Shown: positions 1-12,403, counted from the first letter of the stretch. The stretch is DNA of 64,000 nucleotides from Lithospermum erythrorhizon (GCA_019722365.1 JADFUC010002382.1:124001-188000); one strand, 5' to 3'. Program-made: numbers and translations. The notes: a model not told the origin generated them from the sequence alone.

Positions 1-228
1 TAATTATTGTTGTCTCGTGTTGTAAAACAAGTAGTTTGATATTGTACTTATATTATTACTTTTCAGTTGTTGTATTGTTGGTTAGTTCACCCGATGGACG
101 AGTTGTATTGTTTTATTTATGATGTTAAATAAAGTCGTTTTTAATCGTTATCCATCGTTGGTGACTCTGATTATACAGGTCGGCGGGGGCCCCAACTCGT
201 GCAGCCCACCCTGTGGCTGGTCGTTACA
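1..228 (+). mobile_element. Right end of an LTR, cut by the window edge
   Basis: The stretch ends in 'ggtcgttaca', the same terminal sequence that closes the two solo LTRs ending at 5833 and 15031, followed by 'ataag', a possible 5-bp target duplication whose partner is outside the window. It is GC-rich compared with its surroundings just before the end (181-220), as those LTR ends also are. Family and length cannot be judged from this fragment. It could be the 3' end of an intact element or another solo LTR. Confidence 0.55.
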
Positions 229-797
229 ATAAGGAATGCATTAAGCATCCGACCAGGAGGACCCAATTTTATCGTTTAGCTTAGACAAATATTTTTAACA
301 TATCGTCAAGCTGGCTTCGCCTTGATTAAGCACGCCGATGTTAATTATGTTTTGAACATAAATAATTTTTATGTTTAAGATTAATTCAATTTAATAGACT
401 ATTAATCCCTGCTACGAAAAATTACAAACGAAAACGATATTAAATTCATTATGTTGGCTCGAGCACGTAAATATCATAACATGTATTCTCAAAAGAATCT
501 GGGCAAGATGACTCAAATCTAATCTCCTAAGGCAATATGAATTATAAAAGTATAATCACACAAATTTAAAAGATTATAAAGATGAAATCTTTGTGAATCA
601 TATATTTAGAGTATATGATTAAATGTGAATAATATTTAGAATTGGGGCAATCATTAATAAAAATTAAATGTTTAGAATAAACTATTTATTAGAATCATAA
701 ATAAGATTTATGAGATCAATAAATAAATGAAAGGACTCCTCATATTATTACTAGTGCATTAGTAAAATATAAATGTATATGTTTACTAATCTACTAT
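229..797. other. Unassigned AT-rich sequence between two LTRs
   Basis: No coding potential or known domain is visible. The solo LTR next to it inserted here, because the five bases ACTAT at 793-797 are repeated at 5834-5838. This piece was therefore once continuous with the sequence that starts at 5834. It may be part of the older Copia element whose 3' LTR lies at 8044-9026, but I see no coding match that proves this. Confidence 0.4.
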
Positions 798-2070
798 TGT
801 AATAACATAAAGCTACTTAAAAAAAATTTAAATTTTTCTCGGTCAAAGTGGACCCGGGGATAGTATAAATGATTTCGATGATAATATTATTTCGTAAAAT
901 TTTTTAGCCGAATTACATTTATAATTTAGTAGTTTTGCCATGGAAAAATTTTATCTTTGGAAATCGCCTCGTGGAGATTTAAGTACGATAGAGGAGAATT
1001 AACCGAAACCGAATCCGACTCGAGTTTTTAAATATCTATCAACACTTATCTTCCACATCATCATTTGAGATCATCTTCTTCTTTCTTTTCTTCTCCTAGG
1101 CCGATATTCACCCCTCCCTTAAAAAATTTCATTTTCCATTTCTCTCTTCGATTGTCGCCAAACTCGCACGGGTTGTAGAATATCTTTCCCCCATCATTCC
1201 CTTCGAAAGGCGTAAGAAATTTCAAGTCTTTCGAGATATTTCTTAGTTTTGACAGTTGACTTTTAGTTGACTTTTCCATAATTCAATTTTATGATGAATC
1301 TTAGTTGGTTGCGGGTCTCCGCGGACGTATAAGTGATTAATTCGATTTAGAGATCGCTTCGAGGATGTTAAGGTCAAGTTGACTTTTTGGGTTGATATTT
1401 TTATAAGACTTTAAATGTGTAGAAGGTTATACTGACCTTATTATAGTTGTTGTGAGGTTAAATTGGTGATTTAAAATTGATTAAAGGGAGTTATGTCGAA
1501 AACGTGTTAATTCCAAGTTGAGCTATAATTGATATTTCGGAGTATAGATTGTTAATTATAGAGTGATAAGATCTGATTAACTAGAATGACTTATAAGTTG
1601 ATTTGTAATGAGAAAGTGATAAGATGGAATTTTAGCGTGTGATCGATTGGGTTGTGTCCGATGGGATTATAATTCGATAGTTTATCCGTCGTGTTAGATC
1701 ATAGATAGCTCCCCGAGAGTCGGGTTATGTATCCTCTAGAACGCCGGTATAGTAGTAGGTTTTGATTATATTTTTCTGGGTGTTTTGTTAGGCTGGATCG
1801 TGGAAAGTGGTCGCTATCATGATCGTGTTCACTAAGGTTTGCGGTAGTCAGAAAGCGAAGTACTTATCTCACGGGCGCATTTACGCATTTACCTTGATTT
1901 TAGATATACATGTTATTGCGGGCGCGATTATGTGAGAATGATGTACATTTCATTGTGTTATGATTATGAGAATGATATATGTAATTGTTGTGTTATGTGA
2001 TTTTGTTTCTGCGGGCGCCAAGATTGGCTGAGGTAAAGAAATTTTGAACTCCCAACTTATATTTCTGAAT

Positions 2071-2151
2071 TATGTGGCCTTGTCGGCACTATTATATTAT
2101 GTGGCCTTGTCGGCACTATTATATTATGTGGCCTTGTCGGCACTATTTTAC
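2071..2151 (+). repeat. Three tandem 27-bp units inside the family A LTR
   Basis: The unit 'tatgtggccttgtcggcact' plus seven more bases occurs three times at a 27-bp spacing (2071, 2098, 2125), essentially identical. The corresponding part of the other family A copy (around 13745) has only one diverged unit. This is therefore a local expansion in this copy. Confidence 0.9.
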
Positions 2152-2234
2152 GCTTCAGGCCTGTTTCACTTTTGATACGCTTGCGGGCCTTTGCCGGGCT
2201 TATCAAGGACATTTACTTATCAAGGGATGTTTTA

Positions 2235-4647
2235 TGTAAAAATCGGTAACGACTGCTAATAAATAAATTAAAATGAGAGATTATTAAATTTATTTACATA
2301 AAATTAAATTCCCACTTAGCACTTTATACGATAATATTAAAGCTCGTAAGCTATCATGAGATAAATTAATAATGGTAAGAACGACGAATTAAAACGCGCG
2401 GACTTTCACCGTTTGGGCTAATGGGCCCAGCCCACTTAAGAGACACCATTTAAGCCCAAAACCCAAACTCCATCCTTTCTTCTTCCCCGGCCAAGGCCCC
2501 AACCGTGAGGAGTACTCACTTTTTTTTTAGTTTTTTCTTCTTCAATTTTCTCCTTCAATCCTCAAGCTTTGGAGCTAAAATTTTCGGGAGAGTTTCTCCT
2601 CATCATCCTCGTCAAGCTTGGCAAAAAGGTGAGATATTTTTGAGTATTTTGGAAATTCTAACTTTGACTTTTGTTGACTTTTTGGTATTTTGAATTTTAT
2701 TGCTCCAATTGATTCTTGGGTTGTAAATTAGTTATTATTGAGTTGAAATATTGTGTTTGATGTGAAATTTCGGACATTTTTAGGGCCGTTGACTTTTTTG
2801 GTATTTTGGGTTGACTTTGATTTTTGGATATAATATTGAATAGAATTATTGCCTAGGCTTAAATTATAATGTGAGGGTTGACTTTCAAAGGTGGTTAATG
2901 TAAATAATTTAGTGATTGTTATTGTGATTGTTTTTGGGATACAATTATGAATTATGAGCTGAATTAATCTTAGTAGGTTTCGGGGGTAGTGTTTAACTTG
3001 TGTGGATTGGGGGTCGGTAGTTATGGTTAAATTCACTGGGGGTAAAGTTGAAATCGATTGATTGAAATTATGTGGAAATGTTGGGAATCAATAGGATATA
3101 GGCCGATTATCGTAATTTAGTCCAGAGCGGTTGTCATCTAAATTGTTATTGGAACATAGTTAGTAATCTTTACGTGTTGTCAATTTATAACTAAATGGGT
3201 TAAAAAGTCTAGTATTTAAATTACGAGTTGTGATTATATTTTCTGAATGTTTCCTCGCTCGACTGGACGGGAACAAGGCGATCGACGATTTGCCGGGGCG
3301 CTTAGCGGTACTAGCTAAGGTGGGGATTTATCACCGCTTTGTTACCTTATTTATGTCCGCGGTGAAGTATATGGTAAATTGATTTTGACCGTGTATCTCA
3401 GATTATAAACTTATCTGCGGAGTATAGTTGTGAATTTTAGATGTCAATTTGTAATGGGTGGTTGTGTTAGATGCCTTACGGTATGTTTATTTGGGTGTAT
3501 TTGTGTTTGAATATATTTATGTTCGAGTGTAGGTCCTTCGAGTATGTTTATGTCTGAGTGTATTCATGTTGGGTAGATTTGTGTTATGAACGTATCTGTG
3601 AGTATATTTATGTTCGAGTATAGGTTCTATACGAAATTGTTGTATCGTGTATATTATGGATGCTACATTGAGATTATTGTGTGATGGTTGTATGTTTGGT
3701 ATTGTATGTGTGAATTGTGAATTGTTTGGATTTGAGGATGTTAAGATGACGGGTGTTCGGCGAGCCCGCTGAAAAGGATATGACGATGTTGGTGTTCGGG
3801 CGGTGAGCCTCGCCGAAAAAGGATATGTTGTTGTTATGTTCAAGGGTGAGCTCCGCTGAAAAAATGACAATTGTTATATATGATGTTATTGTAGTTTATT
3901 TTTGTGTTATTTTATTGTGGTCGTAGGGTATGAACGTGGCGGTGAAATTTTGCCGGTTACTTGTTTGGTTATGTGATAAGTGGAATATGACTCGTGACTT
4001 AACGTGAAGTTAAATTTTCTATAACGCGGTGCATTTGTTGATGATGCTTAACCCCGCATGACAGCTGCGCTAGCATATTTCAGATATATATGTATAAATG
4101 TATTTATCCATCTTATCGCTACGCATACATATATTTATCCCTTATTGTATACTTCATTCGGATATGGGTGAGTTACCATCCGGGTGATTCGCTTCACCTG
4201 CTCGCCGAGCCTACCCTCTTCCCACCTTCGTGATTGACAAGGCCATCGCGAGTCTGGCCGGAGTTCGTGGGTGTCCGTGGATTTATTTAGCGAGGACAAG
4301 CGGCCAGATCCTATGGCAAATACCTTTTTTCTTATTTTGATGCATCTTTTTTTTTCATATTTTATTTTGGGATGTTGAAATATTGTAAACTATTTTGTGG
4401 AATATTTTTGAGACCCTTGATAGTGTGATGAAATTTTAAGCACTTCGCTTTTGAATTGTAGCGATGCTACGATGGTTAAACTCTATATTACAACATTTTG
4501 GGTTTTCGAACTATTTACTTTTATCAAACTAGTTGTGTTTTATTGGTAATTAAACAGTGATTTTCGTACAACCATCGTATGGTGACTCGATATACGTTGA
4601 TGATTTATTCCACCGAGGGCGCATTTAATCGAGGCGGTAGCGTCACA
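2235..4647 (+). mobile_element. Nested solo LTR (family B)
   Basis: This 2.4-kb block interrupts the family A LTR: the second family A copy is continuous across the equivalent site. It starts TGTAAAAATCGG and ends GCGTCACA. The flanks are TTTTA on the left (2230-2234) and TTTA on the right, consistent with a 5-bp target duplication that has lost one T. It has the layout of an LTR: a pyrimidine-rich leader after 'aagcccaaaacccaaactcc' near 2450 and 'ttgactttttggtattttg' blocks. It contains no coding domain. The order of insertion is clear: family A first, then B. Confidence 0.7.
3753..3870 (+). repeat. Three diverged approximately 40-bp units in the family B LTR
   Basis: Three successive units begin with 'g/atgttc', continue through 'gagc..cgc.gaaaa', and start near 3753, 3792 and 3836. 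They are imperfect. An open frame on the opposite strand here follows the repeat and shows no protein signature. Confidence 0.6.
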
Positions 4648-4783
4648 TTTAGCCGTGTGTCAATAATGCTTGGGAGTAGAGTAGCGTTGTTTGATTATGC
4701 ATGAGTTTGGAGGCCTTGAGTATCGGGGTGACCCTATAGTCGATTACCAGGATTAGGTGACTCTCCTTCCTTGGGATATGTGA

Positions 4784-5040
4784 CTTATTGGCCCTATACT
4801 ACGGAATGGGCCACATGTTTGGCCTATACTGCATAAGAGCTATGACTCTCTTTGATCGCTTTCCCGTGCATTGTCAGTGGGTCTCATACTACGGTGAGAA
4901 GGGTGGCGGGGTTTGGCCTTTATACTTCGGGTATAAGAGCTGCATGAGTCTTTTTGATCACTTTGTCAGGTGCATTGTCGATGGGCCTTATACTACGGTA
5001 TACAGGCGTTTGGCCTTATACTTCGTATAAGAGCGGTGTT
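4784..5040 (+). repeat. Degenerate minisatellite of the family A LTR
   Basis: Motifs of the type 'ggcctatact...ataagagc' recur at intervals between about 4784 and 5040. The same position in the other family A LTR (13984-14222) holds a much more regular array of approximately 35-bp units. The motif is therefore a family character that has evolved differently in the two copies. Confidence 0.7.
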
Positions 5041-5833
5041 TATTAGCGGTTGATCCATTCTCGCAGTAGACGGTTTGTGTATATAAAGATAGAGGTTGGT
5101 ATACTTGTGGAGATATGAGAGATGGGGTGATGACTAGATTTATAGTCGATGTCAAACTCTATGATTTCATTCGGGTGATTGTGCTTTATCGAGACCTTCT
5201 ATTATATCTAACATGTTATGCCCGACCTTCTTGAAACCTTATTGTATGACTCCTCGATTAGATAGTCCTCGATATATGTATATTATTCATATTTGACTAT
5301 TAAAATTTCGACTATCTGCTCCGTACGGTAAGTTCACCGTGTTAAGTTTCACTAAGCTTTCTCATGGCTACACCCCCTTTTCGCATCAAGCAAGATTTAC
5401 TCAGGCTGCTGATGTGGATAGTAGAGCCAAGAGGCTGGTGACGCTTGTTCCGAGTGGCTAGGTGAGCATCGGGTGGCGTAGAATCACAACCGATTTTGAC
5501 GTGTCATTAACCTGCTTTGATTGTTGGACTTATTTGCAAACTTTAAATTGGCTCTGCTAGCTTGTCATTTGGTATTCTCGAATACGACTTTACTTTGTAG
5601 CCTTGCCGGCATTACTTTATTTTGAGATATGTTGTATATATATATAAGGTTGTTTGCATATCACCGATGGATTATAAATTTTAAAAAACTGCTGATTTGG
5701 GGAAACTTATTATTTGAGATCACATTTTTGGATGAAACGAATTTTGTTTAAAATCGAGTCAGTCTATCGTTTGCGGACTCGTGTTCGGATTTTAATGACT
5801 CACCTTCCGTCAGACCCTGGGCGGGTCGTTACA

Positions 5834-8043
5834 ACTATTGTATTTAGAAATATACAATAAGTACATTTGAATAGTTCAAATGAATTAGAGTTAGCTTAAG
5901 TGAACATTTAATATTCTTTAAAATATTAAAGAAGTATGTTACTAGATGAACTAGATTCATCTAATAATATAAAATTACATATTCTCCTGAGTTTAGCTCG
6001 AACCACTGAATGTACAATAATCAATCAACATCAAAAAATGTCATAGTAGATGTGATATGGAATTATTCTATGATCTTATAAAACTTTCATCCAAGTCAAA
6101 TAGTTGACAAACTATAAGACTCGAACTTGAACCCGTTGTTACTACAATGGTAAATACAAATAAAAGGTGATACTTTTGGGCGATAACCATGAACAACAAT
6201 GATGATGATTCAGGATTTGTATGATCCGGAGATAGTTTAAATATTCCAAATACAGATCTGGATATTAAAAGATTTACTCCAAGATAAACAAGTTTATCAA
6301 GGAATAACTATCACTATATACATAGATGATTAATGGAAATGTCCATGTTTATAGTATTCGACTGATAAACAAAATTTATCCAAGTCAAGGTGATTCTTGT
6401 ACTGGAGAAATTCTTATTAATCATAAATATTTTAGATCATCCGGATCTACAATAGTTGACATATACATAAGTTAATGAACAGTTCAAATAGTTTGAATTC
6501 ATTAATGGAAACTAGTATTCTTGTATAGACAAGAAGGTCAGTGGGAGTTGTTAGCATATGCATTTTAGTATGTGAAATACATACTAATGATAGAGAATAA
6601 CACAACTACACAGAATTAGATCAGGTATGAGCTTCTCTCTCAGAAAGATAAAAGTGGATTTATTCTAATCTTTCTGAAATTCATAAAGATTCAATTACAA
6701 AACTCAATATGTTGAGTTAAGCCGCCTATACTGATAAGGCATCTAACTAGGATCCAAGTGAATCTCCTAAAGAAAGAATCTTCAGAAGTTGTATAGATGA
6801 AAGAGCAATGAAATAGGGGTTGTATTTGTAACACAACAAATGACTGGCAGTAACACGTAGATCGAAAGTACGCTACATAACCCGAGAAATTGTGAATGTT
6901 AAGCAAGTCGGATTATAACTCAAAATGAGTAATCTTGAATGTTGCCTAGTTTGATATCTCTAGTAGCTAATTAAGCTAAAGAATGAAGATTCATTATTGA
7001 TCCGAGTATGTACTCGTATAATGACACTTCCCTTTAAATAGAAGTGCATATGTACATAAAGTCAGAACAAAGAACAACATTTACTAGACACCCGCCTCAT
7101 CAACCACACTAATATAGCTATTAAGAAGAAGTAATGTTCTCTGATGCCATGGTGCTAGATTTACGGAGCTAGCCATTTGTCTAAATGTCATATACAAACT
7201 ATCAGATGACAATACTTTTGAATCGAGCTTTAATATTCAAATCCACATCGTTGTTCTAGACAATGATAAGTATATGTAAAATATACACTTCGTTACTATA
7301 AGTAACAAACCTTATTGATTCCACTCTGTAATCTAATGTTATTCTCGGGAGAGGTTCGATACACATGATCCAAAACAAGAAAACCTCTAACAAGCCACGA
7401 AAAACAACTGTATTTGCTCGGCCACCAACAGTGTTCATTGAACGGAATCAAACACCAAACGACTAGTATGTACTTGTTGTGTTAATCATTTTCTAGGATC
7501 AAAAGGGAGTATGGATACTCTAATCAATCACATAGGTTTACAAGCTTTTGAAACATTGAGTCAAAGATCGACCATGACCGCCAGGAGAACTCGGGAAGAT
7601 AAATTATCCGTGTCCCAAGAAGATTCTCATAGAGCTTATGTTGAATGGCGATTCTTAGACCTGAGTAACAGGGTTTCATGGATACTAGAGAAATGTACTT
7701 TGACCATGTCAAACGTTCTCTGTAACAGGAGGATTATAAATGGCACGAGACGGTATACTACAAAAGTATAAACGGGAACCCGCATAATAGATTCACACAA
7801 CCGGATAAATCGGTAGATTTCTGTGATTCTTAGGGAGGTAAGGGGTAATTTGGTGTGCACCATCGCCTATGAGTCGGATATCATATTAACATGTCCATTA
7901 CTGTAAGCATAAATCAAGGGCTTAAGAGTTTGGCGACATATCTTACCTTAGCTCGACCGTTGGAAATCGTATCGGCGAATCGCGATTTAGGTATCATAAA
8001 TTATTTGATACCTGTATCATAAATCGCCCAAGGGCAATGGGAG
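5834..8043 (+). mobile_element. Probable 3' internal remnant of a Copia element
   Basis: The last 200 bases or so before 8044 match the untranslated 3' region of the minus-strand Copia element at 25571-31442: 'gacatatcttacc.tag..tcga' here corresponds to 26910-26960 read on the minus strand. That places this block just inside a Copia 3' LTR. Further left (about 6700-6900) short translated pieces loosely resemble the RNase H region but are full of stops, and I do not rely on them. No open frame longer than about 85 codons exists and none looks real. The block was split from 229-797 by the solo LTR. Confidence 0.45.
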
Positions 8044-9026
8044 TGTTGCAAATATGAGATCTCATAAAATGCCTGAACAATTTAGATCGATCAACCGATT
8101 TAAAAATTCAAAACTAGAAGTTCAATATATATTAAATATTAGACGATTAATATTTAGGATTTACCGGGTATCGACATTAGGTTTATGACGCTTACTAGGG
8201 TCCGCTCAATCTATATATTAAGCATTTACACCTGCTAATATTATCTAATATATCGCTATCGCCGATCCGTCCCCAAGAGGTCACACACAAATGCGAATCC
8301 GAGCTAATAATAATATGTATTATAAGTTCCTAAGTTTAAAGAGAAACATGAAGAAAATATTCGGGTTTAAATGAACTATATATAAGGACTTTGGGGCGAC
8401 TTCCAATTATGCTGGAAATCACCCCATAGTCGACTAAGACGGGCATGACGGGTTTCCGTAATCTTCTTCAAAAGATAATTCTAGAATAAATATTCTATCT
8501 AGCATTTTATGTGCCTTTATTTAAGGGATAAGAAGTGAGAAGATTCTAGAACACCTACAATTGTTTTAGTCGACTAAAAGAGGTAGAGAAAGATGAGGAA
8601 TTGTGGAGATTTTATCTCCTTGAAACTCTTATGTGTTTGCCTATAAATAGAGAGCTACCTCCTCATAATTCATTGCTCATAATTCTTGACTTTTTGAAGT
8701 TAGAGAATTCTCTCCTCTCCTCTCAGAAGTTTCTCGACTCAACCCTCCCCCTTAGGGCAGCAGCTTTTCGTTTTGTTTCAAGGATTTCACTTTAATCGCT
8801 TCTAGTAAACGCAAGGAGGAGTTCGGCCACTCATCGCGCGATACTCTTGGAGATACTTACTTTGGGTATACGAGCTCATTCGCTTTTCGATGTCATTAAA
8901 AATATTCCGTAAGAAAAGCGTGTACACACTTGTAATTCACGATGATTATTTTTGTATAATCCGTAGAAGATTCCGATTCTCATCCGATTGGGCTTAATTG
9001 GTTAGATATGAATATAAACGCCAACA
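8044..9026 (+). mobile_element. Copia LTR (3' LTR of the remnant to its left)
   Basis: It begins TGTTGCAAATATGAGATCTC directly after 'caatgggag', a typical Copia purine tract, and ends CCAACA. It shares several blocks in the same order with the LTR at 25571-26863 on the opposite strand: 'tgaacaattta', 'acttactagggtccgc', 'ctatatattaag', the 'gtcgactaag' to 'gaatattctatctag' segment, and 'ttctagaacac'. A TATA-like 'cctataaatagagagc' at 8640 is followed by a pyrimidine-rich leader, as expected for the promoter and R region. No initiator-tRNA primer site follows it, so it is a 3' or solo LTR. Confidence 0.7.
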
Positions 9027-11960
9027 CATACCCGCTGTAGTCTGTATGCGCCATCCGCGCTTTACGGGTGTAGCGTGGCGACTCCGCCATGGCGCCGCCT
9101 AGTACTTCCGTTTTTTTAGGAAAGCTAATCAAACCCCCCAAACCCTATCTCATTATTTTGCTCTCTTTGCCTAAGCCAAGCTCTAAGGTCCTAAAATGTG
9201 TTTTTTGTTCTTCAATTTTCTTTCTATTTGTTTCTATTCAATTTTCTTCCTTCATTCTTCTTTATGTCGACACCTTCATAAAATGTTATCAAAATTATTA
9301 AAAGTAGAGATATAATTTTAATTTCGTAATTTTAATTTTTAATTCTTCAATTTCAGAGGGTTCCATTTTTTTAATTTAATTTCTCGTAATTTGTTTAGTT
9401 TAGTTTATTATGTATAATATTTGATTATTTGTCAATTTATTTTATTTTTTCTGCTTGATAATTTTATAGTGCTTTGTTTGATTTTATTTTTGGGCCAATA
9501 TAATGTTAGTTTATTTTTGTAATTGAGTGATTGAAATATTTAATATTGTATTGACATATATATCGGTATTAATCAAGAGAAAATGGCTTCGATTCTACTC
9601 AAGTTGTTTTATCTTCTTCTAAAAAATCTAAAGGGAAAGACATAGATCGGATTACGTATACAAGTTAATAGGATCATGTTGAATGCAATTTTCGTGATAC
9701 AATATATATAAGAGGTATAACTCGGATTAAACATCATCTAATTGGGGATAAAGTAAATGTCAGTGCTTGTAAAAGATGTCCACCACATGTAAAAGAGAGA
9801 CTTGAGGTGGAGTTAAAACAAAGGAAGTTGGAACAAAATAAGGCTCCGAATCAAGTAAATGAGTATAATGATGCATTCATAGTTGATGAAGAAGATGTTG
9901 AAGTAGTTAGTAGTAAACGAGGTGTCCCCGCGGGTGGGCCCATGATTTTACTTATAGTATGTGAAGCGTGCTCAAAAAGTTTAAGAGTGTCAAAGAACAG
10001 AATGAGTTTGATAAATATAGGAAAGAATTGAGGGATCGTGCTATTCATATGTTCTCGAGGTGGATGTACAATGCCGGAATTGCATTCAACGCTGTCACTT
10101 ATGAATCTTTCAATGATGCAATTGAGGCCACCAGTCAATATGGTCCAAATATAAAACCTCCTACATATCATGAAGTGAGAAAAAAGTTTTGCTAAGTGGT
10201 TACATTTATGGTCGAACTAAACTTCGAGCTTGACGAGAAAGTATACAAGCAACAAAGAAACAAAGAAGCAATTTAAGACACGATTTGCTACAAGTTTCCT
10301 AACATTGAAAAGGTTCCATGAGCTGAAAAAAAAATTTTGAAAGATCTCTTTAGTTCTGATGAATGGTTTCAAAGCAAATTTTCAAAAAAAAATTTGGGCA
10401 AAAATGTGAAACAAATTGTTATGATTTAAAGCCTTTTGGATACAAATACTGTGATTTTCTTTAGATTGGTGGTCCACTTAACCTGTGTTAAGAATGATGG
10501 AGAACAAAAGCCCGCAATGGATACATTTATGAAGTCATGGATAAGGCAAAGAGATTTGTCTAAAAAGGCTTTCTAGTATAAGGAAGAAAAAGTACAAGGA
10601 TATTTTTAGCTTAAATAGAAGAAGGAATAACGCTGTATATGCTTTTACATGTCAAGTAGAAACTATTTGAATCCTTATTTTTTATGAGAATGAAAATGTT
10701 CATTTAGATGAGGAGGTCATGCATGGTTTCCTAGCATGTGTTGAAAAAATGAATCTAGATGTGGATATGCAAGACAAGATCACTGGGGAATTGACAACAT
10801 ACAAAAATACGTAGGATCTTTTGACTAACAAATGGCCAGTAAATCCACTTACTAAATCACCAGAAAAATTATTCTTGTTTGTATAATTTATCATATTGAA
10901 TAATTATGTTACTAATGTTATATTTATGTTCACAGTTGAATGGTGGTCGATCTTTGATTCATCACCCGCTAACTTGACTAAGTTTGCTACAAGGATTCTG
11001 AGCCTTTCTTTGTAGTTCATCGGGATGTGAAAGAAACTGGAGCATCTTCGAACATGTAAGAGTATTATATATTACATAATTTTGTTTTTACTTTATAAAT
11101 TATTAGTGTGTAATTTTTATATTTGTTTGATTTCGCATGCATTCATAGTAAAGAGAGAAAAGCTTGCCCAACGCCGCTAATGACTTGGGCGTGAGCACAA
11201 ATACAAATAGGCTTTGGTGTCGAGATACCCAATCACACGGAACAATAGATCCAATTTTCAAAGTTTATTACTGATGATAAGAATGAGTGGATGACCAAAT
11301 GTAACCCCGACAAGATTGGTTCTGATACAAGTGGCGTGACTGATGACAATGAAGATGATGATTTTGCGGATCTTGATAATACAATGGAGGAGATTGATGA
11401 TATGCAACGCAATCGTAGGTCCGGGAATACTTCATCTTCAGCTGCTCGTGCAAAAAAGAGAAGACTAGTTGAGGAGGAGAGAAGACTAGTTGATGAGGAT
11501 TCAGAAGAAGGAGAAGAGCATACTCCTATATGGGACTTGACTGAACCAGTAGCCCCCATGATATGTTAGTAGATGATGATGATTCTCGTGGATGATGACG
11601 GTGACCTTTAATCAGGTTTGTTACTGGATTTATTTGGATTTATGATTTTGATTGTGTTTAAATTGTACTTGATATGAATTATGTCATTTGCATCTTTCTA
11701 GACAATATATTTTGAATTATTTGATCAATTGTCATTCTATTTTTCATTTGATAAGCTATTATTATTATTTTAATAATAAATCATGGATTACAAAAGGCTA
11801 CCGCCTCGCCGCACCGCCACGCCGCGACTTTTTGGGGGTTCACCGCCACGGATCGCCATTCGCCATTCGTAACTATACTGACCAAAGTTGTGAATAGCCG
11901 AATAGCGGCGCCATCAAGGAGCCGCATCGTGGCGCTGTTAAGCTTCGCTGCTATAAGGTA
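9027..11960 (+). mobile_element. Decayed hAT-family DNA transposon
   Basis: The transposase pseudogene sits between GC-rich 'cgcc' clusters that are partly inverted copies of each other. The reverse complement of 9074-9099 (GGCGGCGCCATGGCGGAG...) matches 11905-11934 (GCGGCGCCATCAAGGAG...). A second cgcc-rich cluster lies at 11800-11870. These are probably subterminal or terminal inverted repeats. I could not identify an 8-bp target duplication, so both borders are approximate. Confidence 0.55.
9655..11569 (+). pseudogene. hAT transposase pseudogene (BED finger, DUF659, hATC)
   Basis: In order on the plus strand, with frame changes and stops between blocks: a BED-type zinc finger tail (about 9690-9800, residues GITRIKHHLIGDKVNVSACK); a DUF659-like block (10020-10195, with AGIAFNAVTYESFNDAI and YGPNIKPPTYHEV); a middle part (10330-10560, 'SSDEWFQSKFSK'); the pre-dimerisation block (10690-10800, NVHLDEEVMHGFLACVEKM); the hATC dimerisation domain (10935-11055, WWSIFDSSPANLTKFATRIL and SGCERNWSIFEH); and an acidic tail (11290-11569). 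Likely introns sit before 10936 and at about 11056-11148. Stop codons, for example inside hATC after LSL, show it no longer encodes a working transposase. The gene would have catalysed cut-and-paste transposition. Confidence 0.85.
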
Positions 11961-12403
11961 TCAAGGGTCAGCGGTTGACTCCGAGATCGAGTTTTATAGC
12001 GTCACAATGCTAGCTTTTATGGCGAATTTTAATTGAGTTTTAACCTAATTATTTTTAAACCCTAACTTAAAAAAAATCAGATTTTTGTCCACTTTCCCTT
12101 TGTTTCTCTTTTCTCCACCATTTTTTCTTCTCAATTGTCCTCACAAATTAAGCTTCACCCTATCGCCACTGTGTATCATTCTTCCTTAAGTTTTAATTTC
12201 TGTAATTTCATTAATTTATGTTTTAATTTTTAAAAAGCTGATTTTTATTTTAAGCTAATTTATGCTTTTGTAATTAACATTAATTTATGCTTTATATTTC
12301 TTTATGTTTGATTTATATTTTATATTTTGATTTAATTTGTAATAATCTGTTTTATATTATTTAATCTGTTTTTAATTTATAATCTGTTTTTAATTTATAA
12401 TCT
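11961..12403. other. AT-rich flank of the second solo LTR
   Basis: No gene is visible. 12360-12403 contains a short tandem 'aatctgtttttaatttat' pattern. This sequence continues at 15032 ('aatctattttatatttttt'), which confirms that the LTR between them is an insertion. Confidence 0.6.

Larger units (their letters stand above)
798..5833 (+). mobile_element. Solo LTR (family A), interrupted by a nested solo LTR
   Basis: It starts TGTAATAAC and ends GGGTCGTTACA, and is flanked by a perfect 5-bp target duplication ACTAT (793-797 and 5834-5838). Removing the nested insert (2235-4647 plus its duplication) leaves about 2.62 kb, almost exactly the size of the second copy at 12404-15031. The two align along their length: the start, a pyrimidine-rich leader around 1040-1160, blocks rich in 'ttgacttt', a tandem 'cctatact...ataagag' region, and the 'gagtggctaggtgagcatcg' segment around 5453. 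No gag or pol is present, so it is a solo LTR left by recombination between two LTRs. The family is probably Gypsy from LTR size and terminal sequence, which is inference. Orientation is taken from the leader and is uncertain. Confidence 0.8.

Noticed and set aside
3517..3870. 117-codon minus-strand frame rich in Thr, Ser and His
   Set aside because: Product of the repeats in the family B LTR; no signature.
4788..5030. 80-codon frame with Tyr, Phe and Gly
   Set aside because: It reads through the minisatellite of the family A LTR.
798..5833. A complete LTR retrotransposon with two LTRs
   Set aside because: No gag or pol between the ends, and the middle is explained by a nested LTR of another family.
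6549..6560. TGTTAGCATATG after a GTGGGAG-like tract as a Copia LTR start
   Set aside because: A better LTR start (TGTTGCAAATATGAGATCTC) lies at 8044 and aligns with two other LTR heads in the window; 6549 has no matching partner.
7511..7863. Overlapping 60-86 codon frames on both strands
   Set aside because: They lie in Copia non-coding sequence, show no domain, and overlap on opposite strands.
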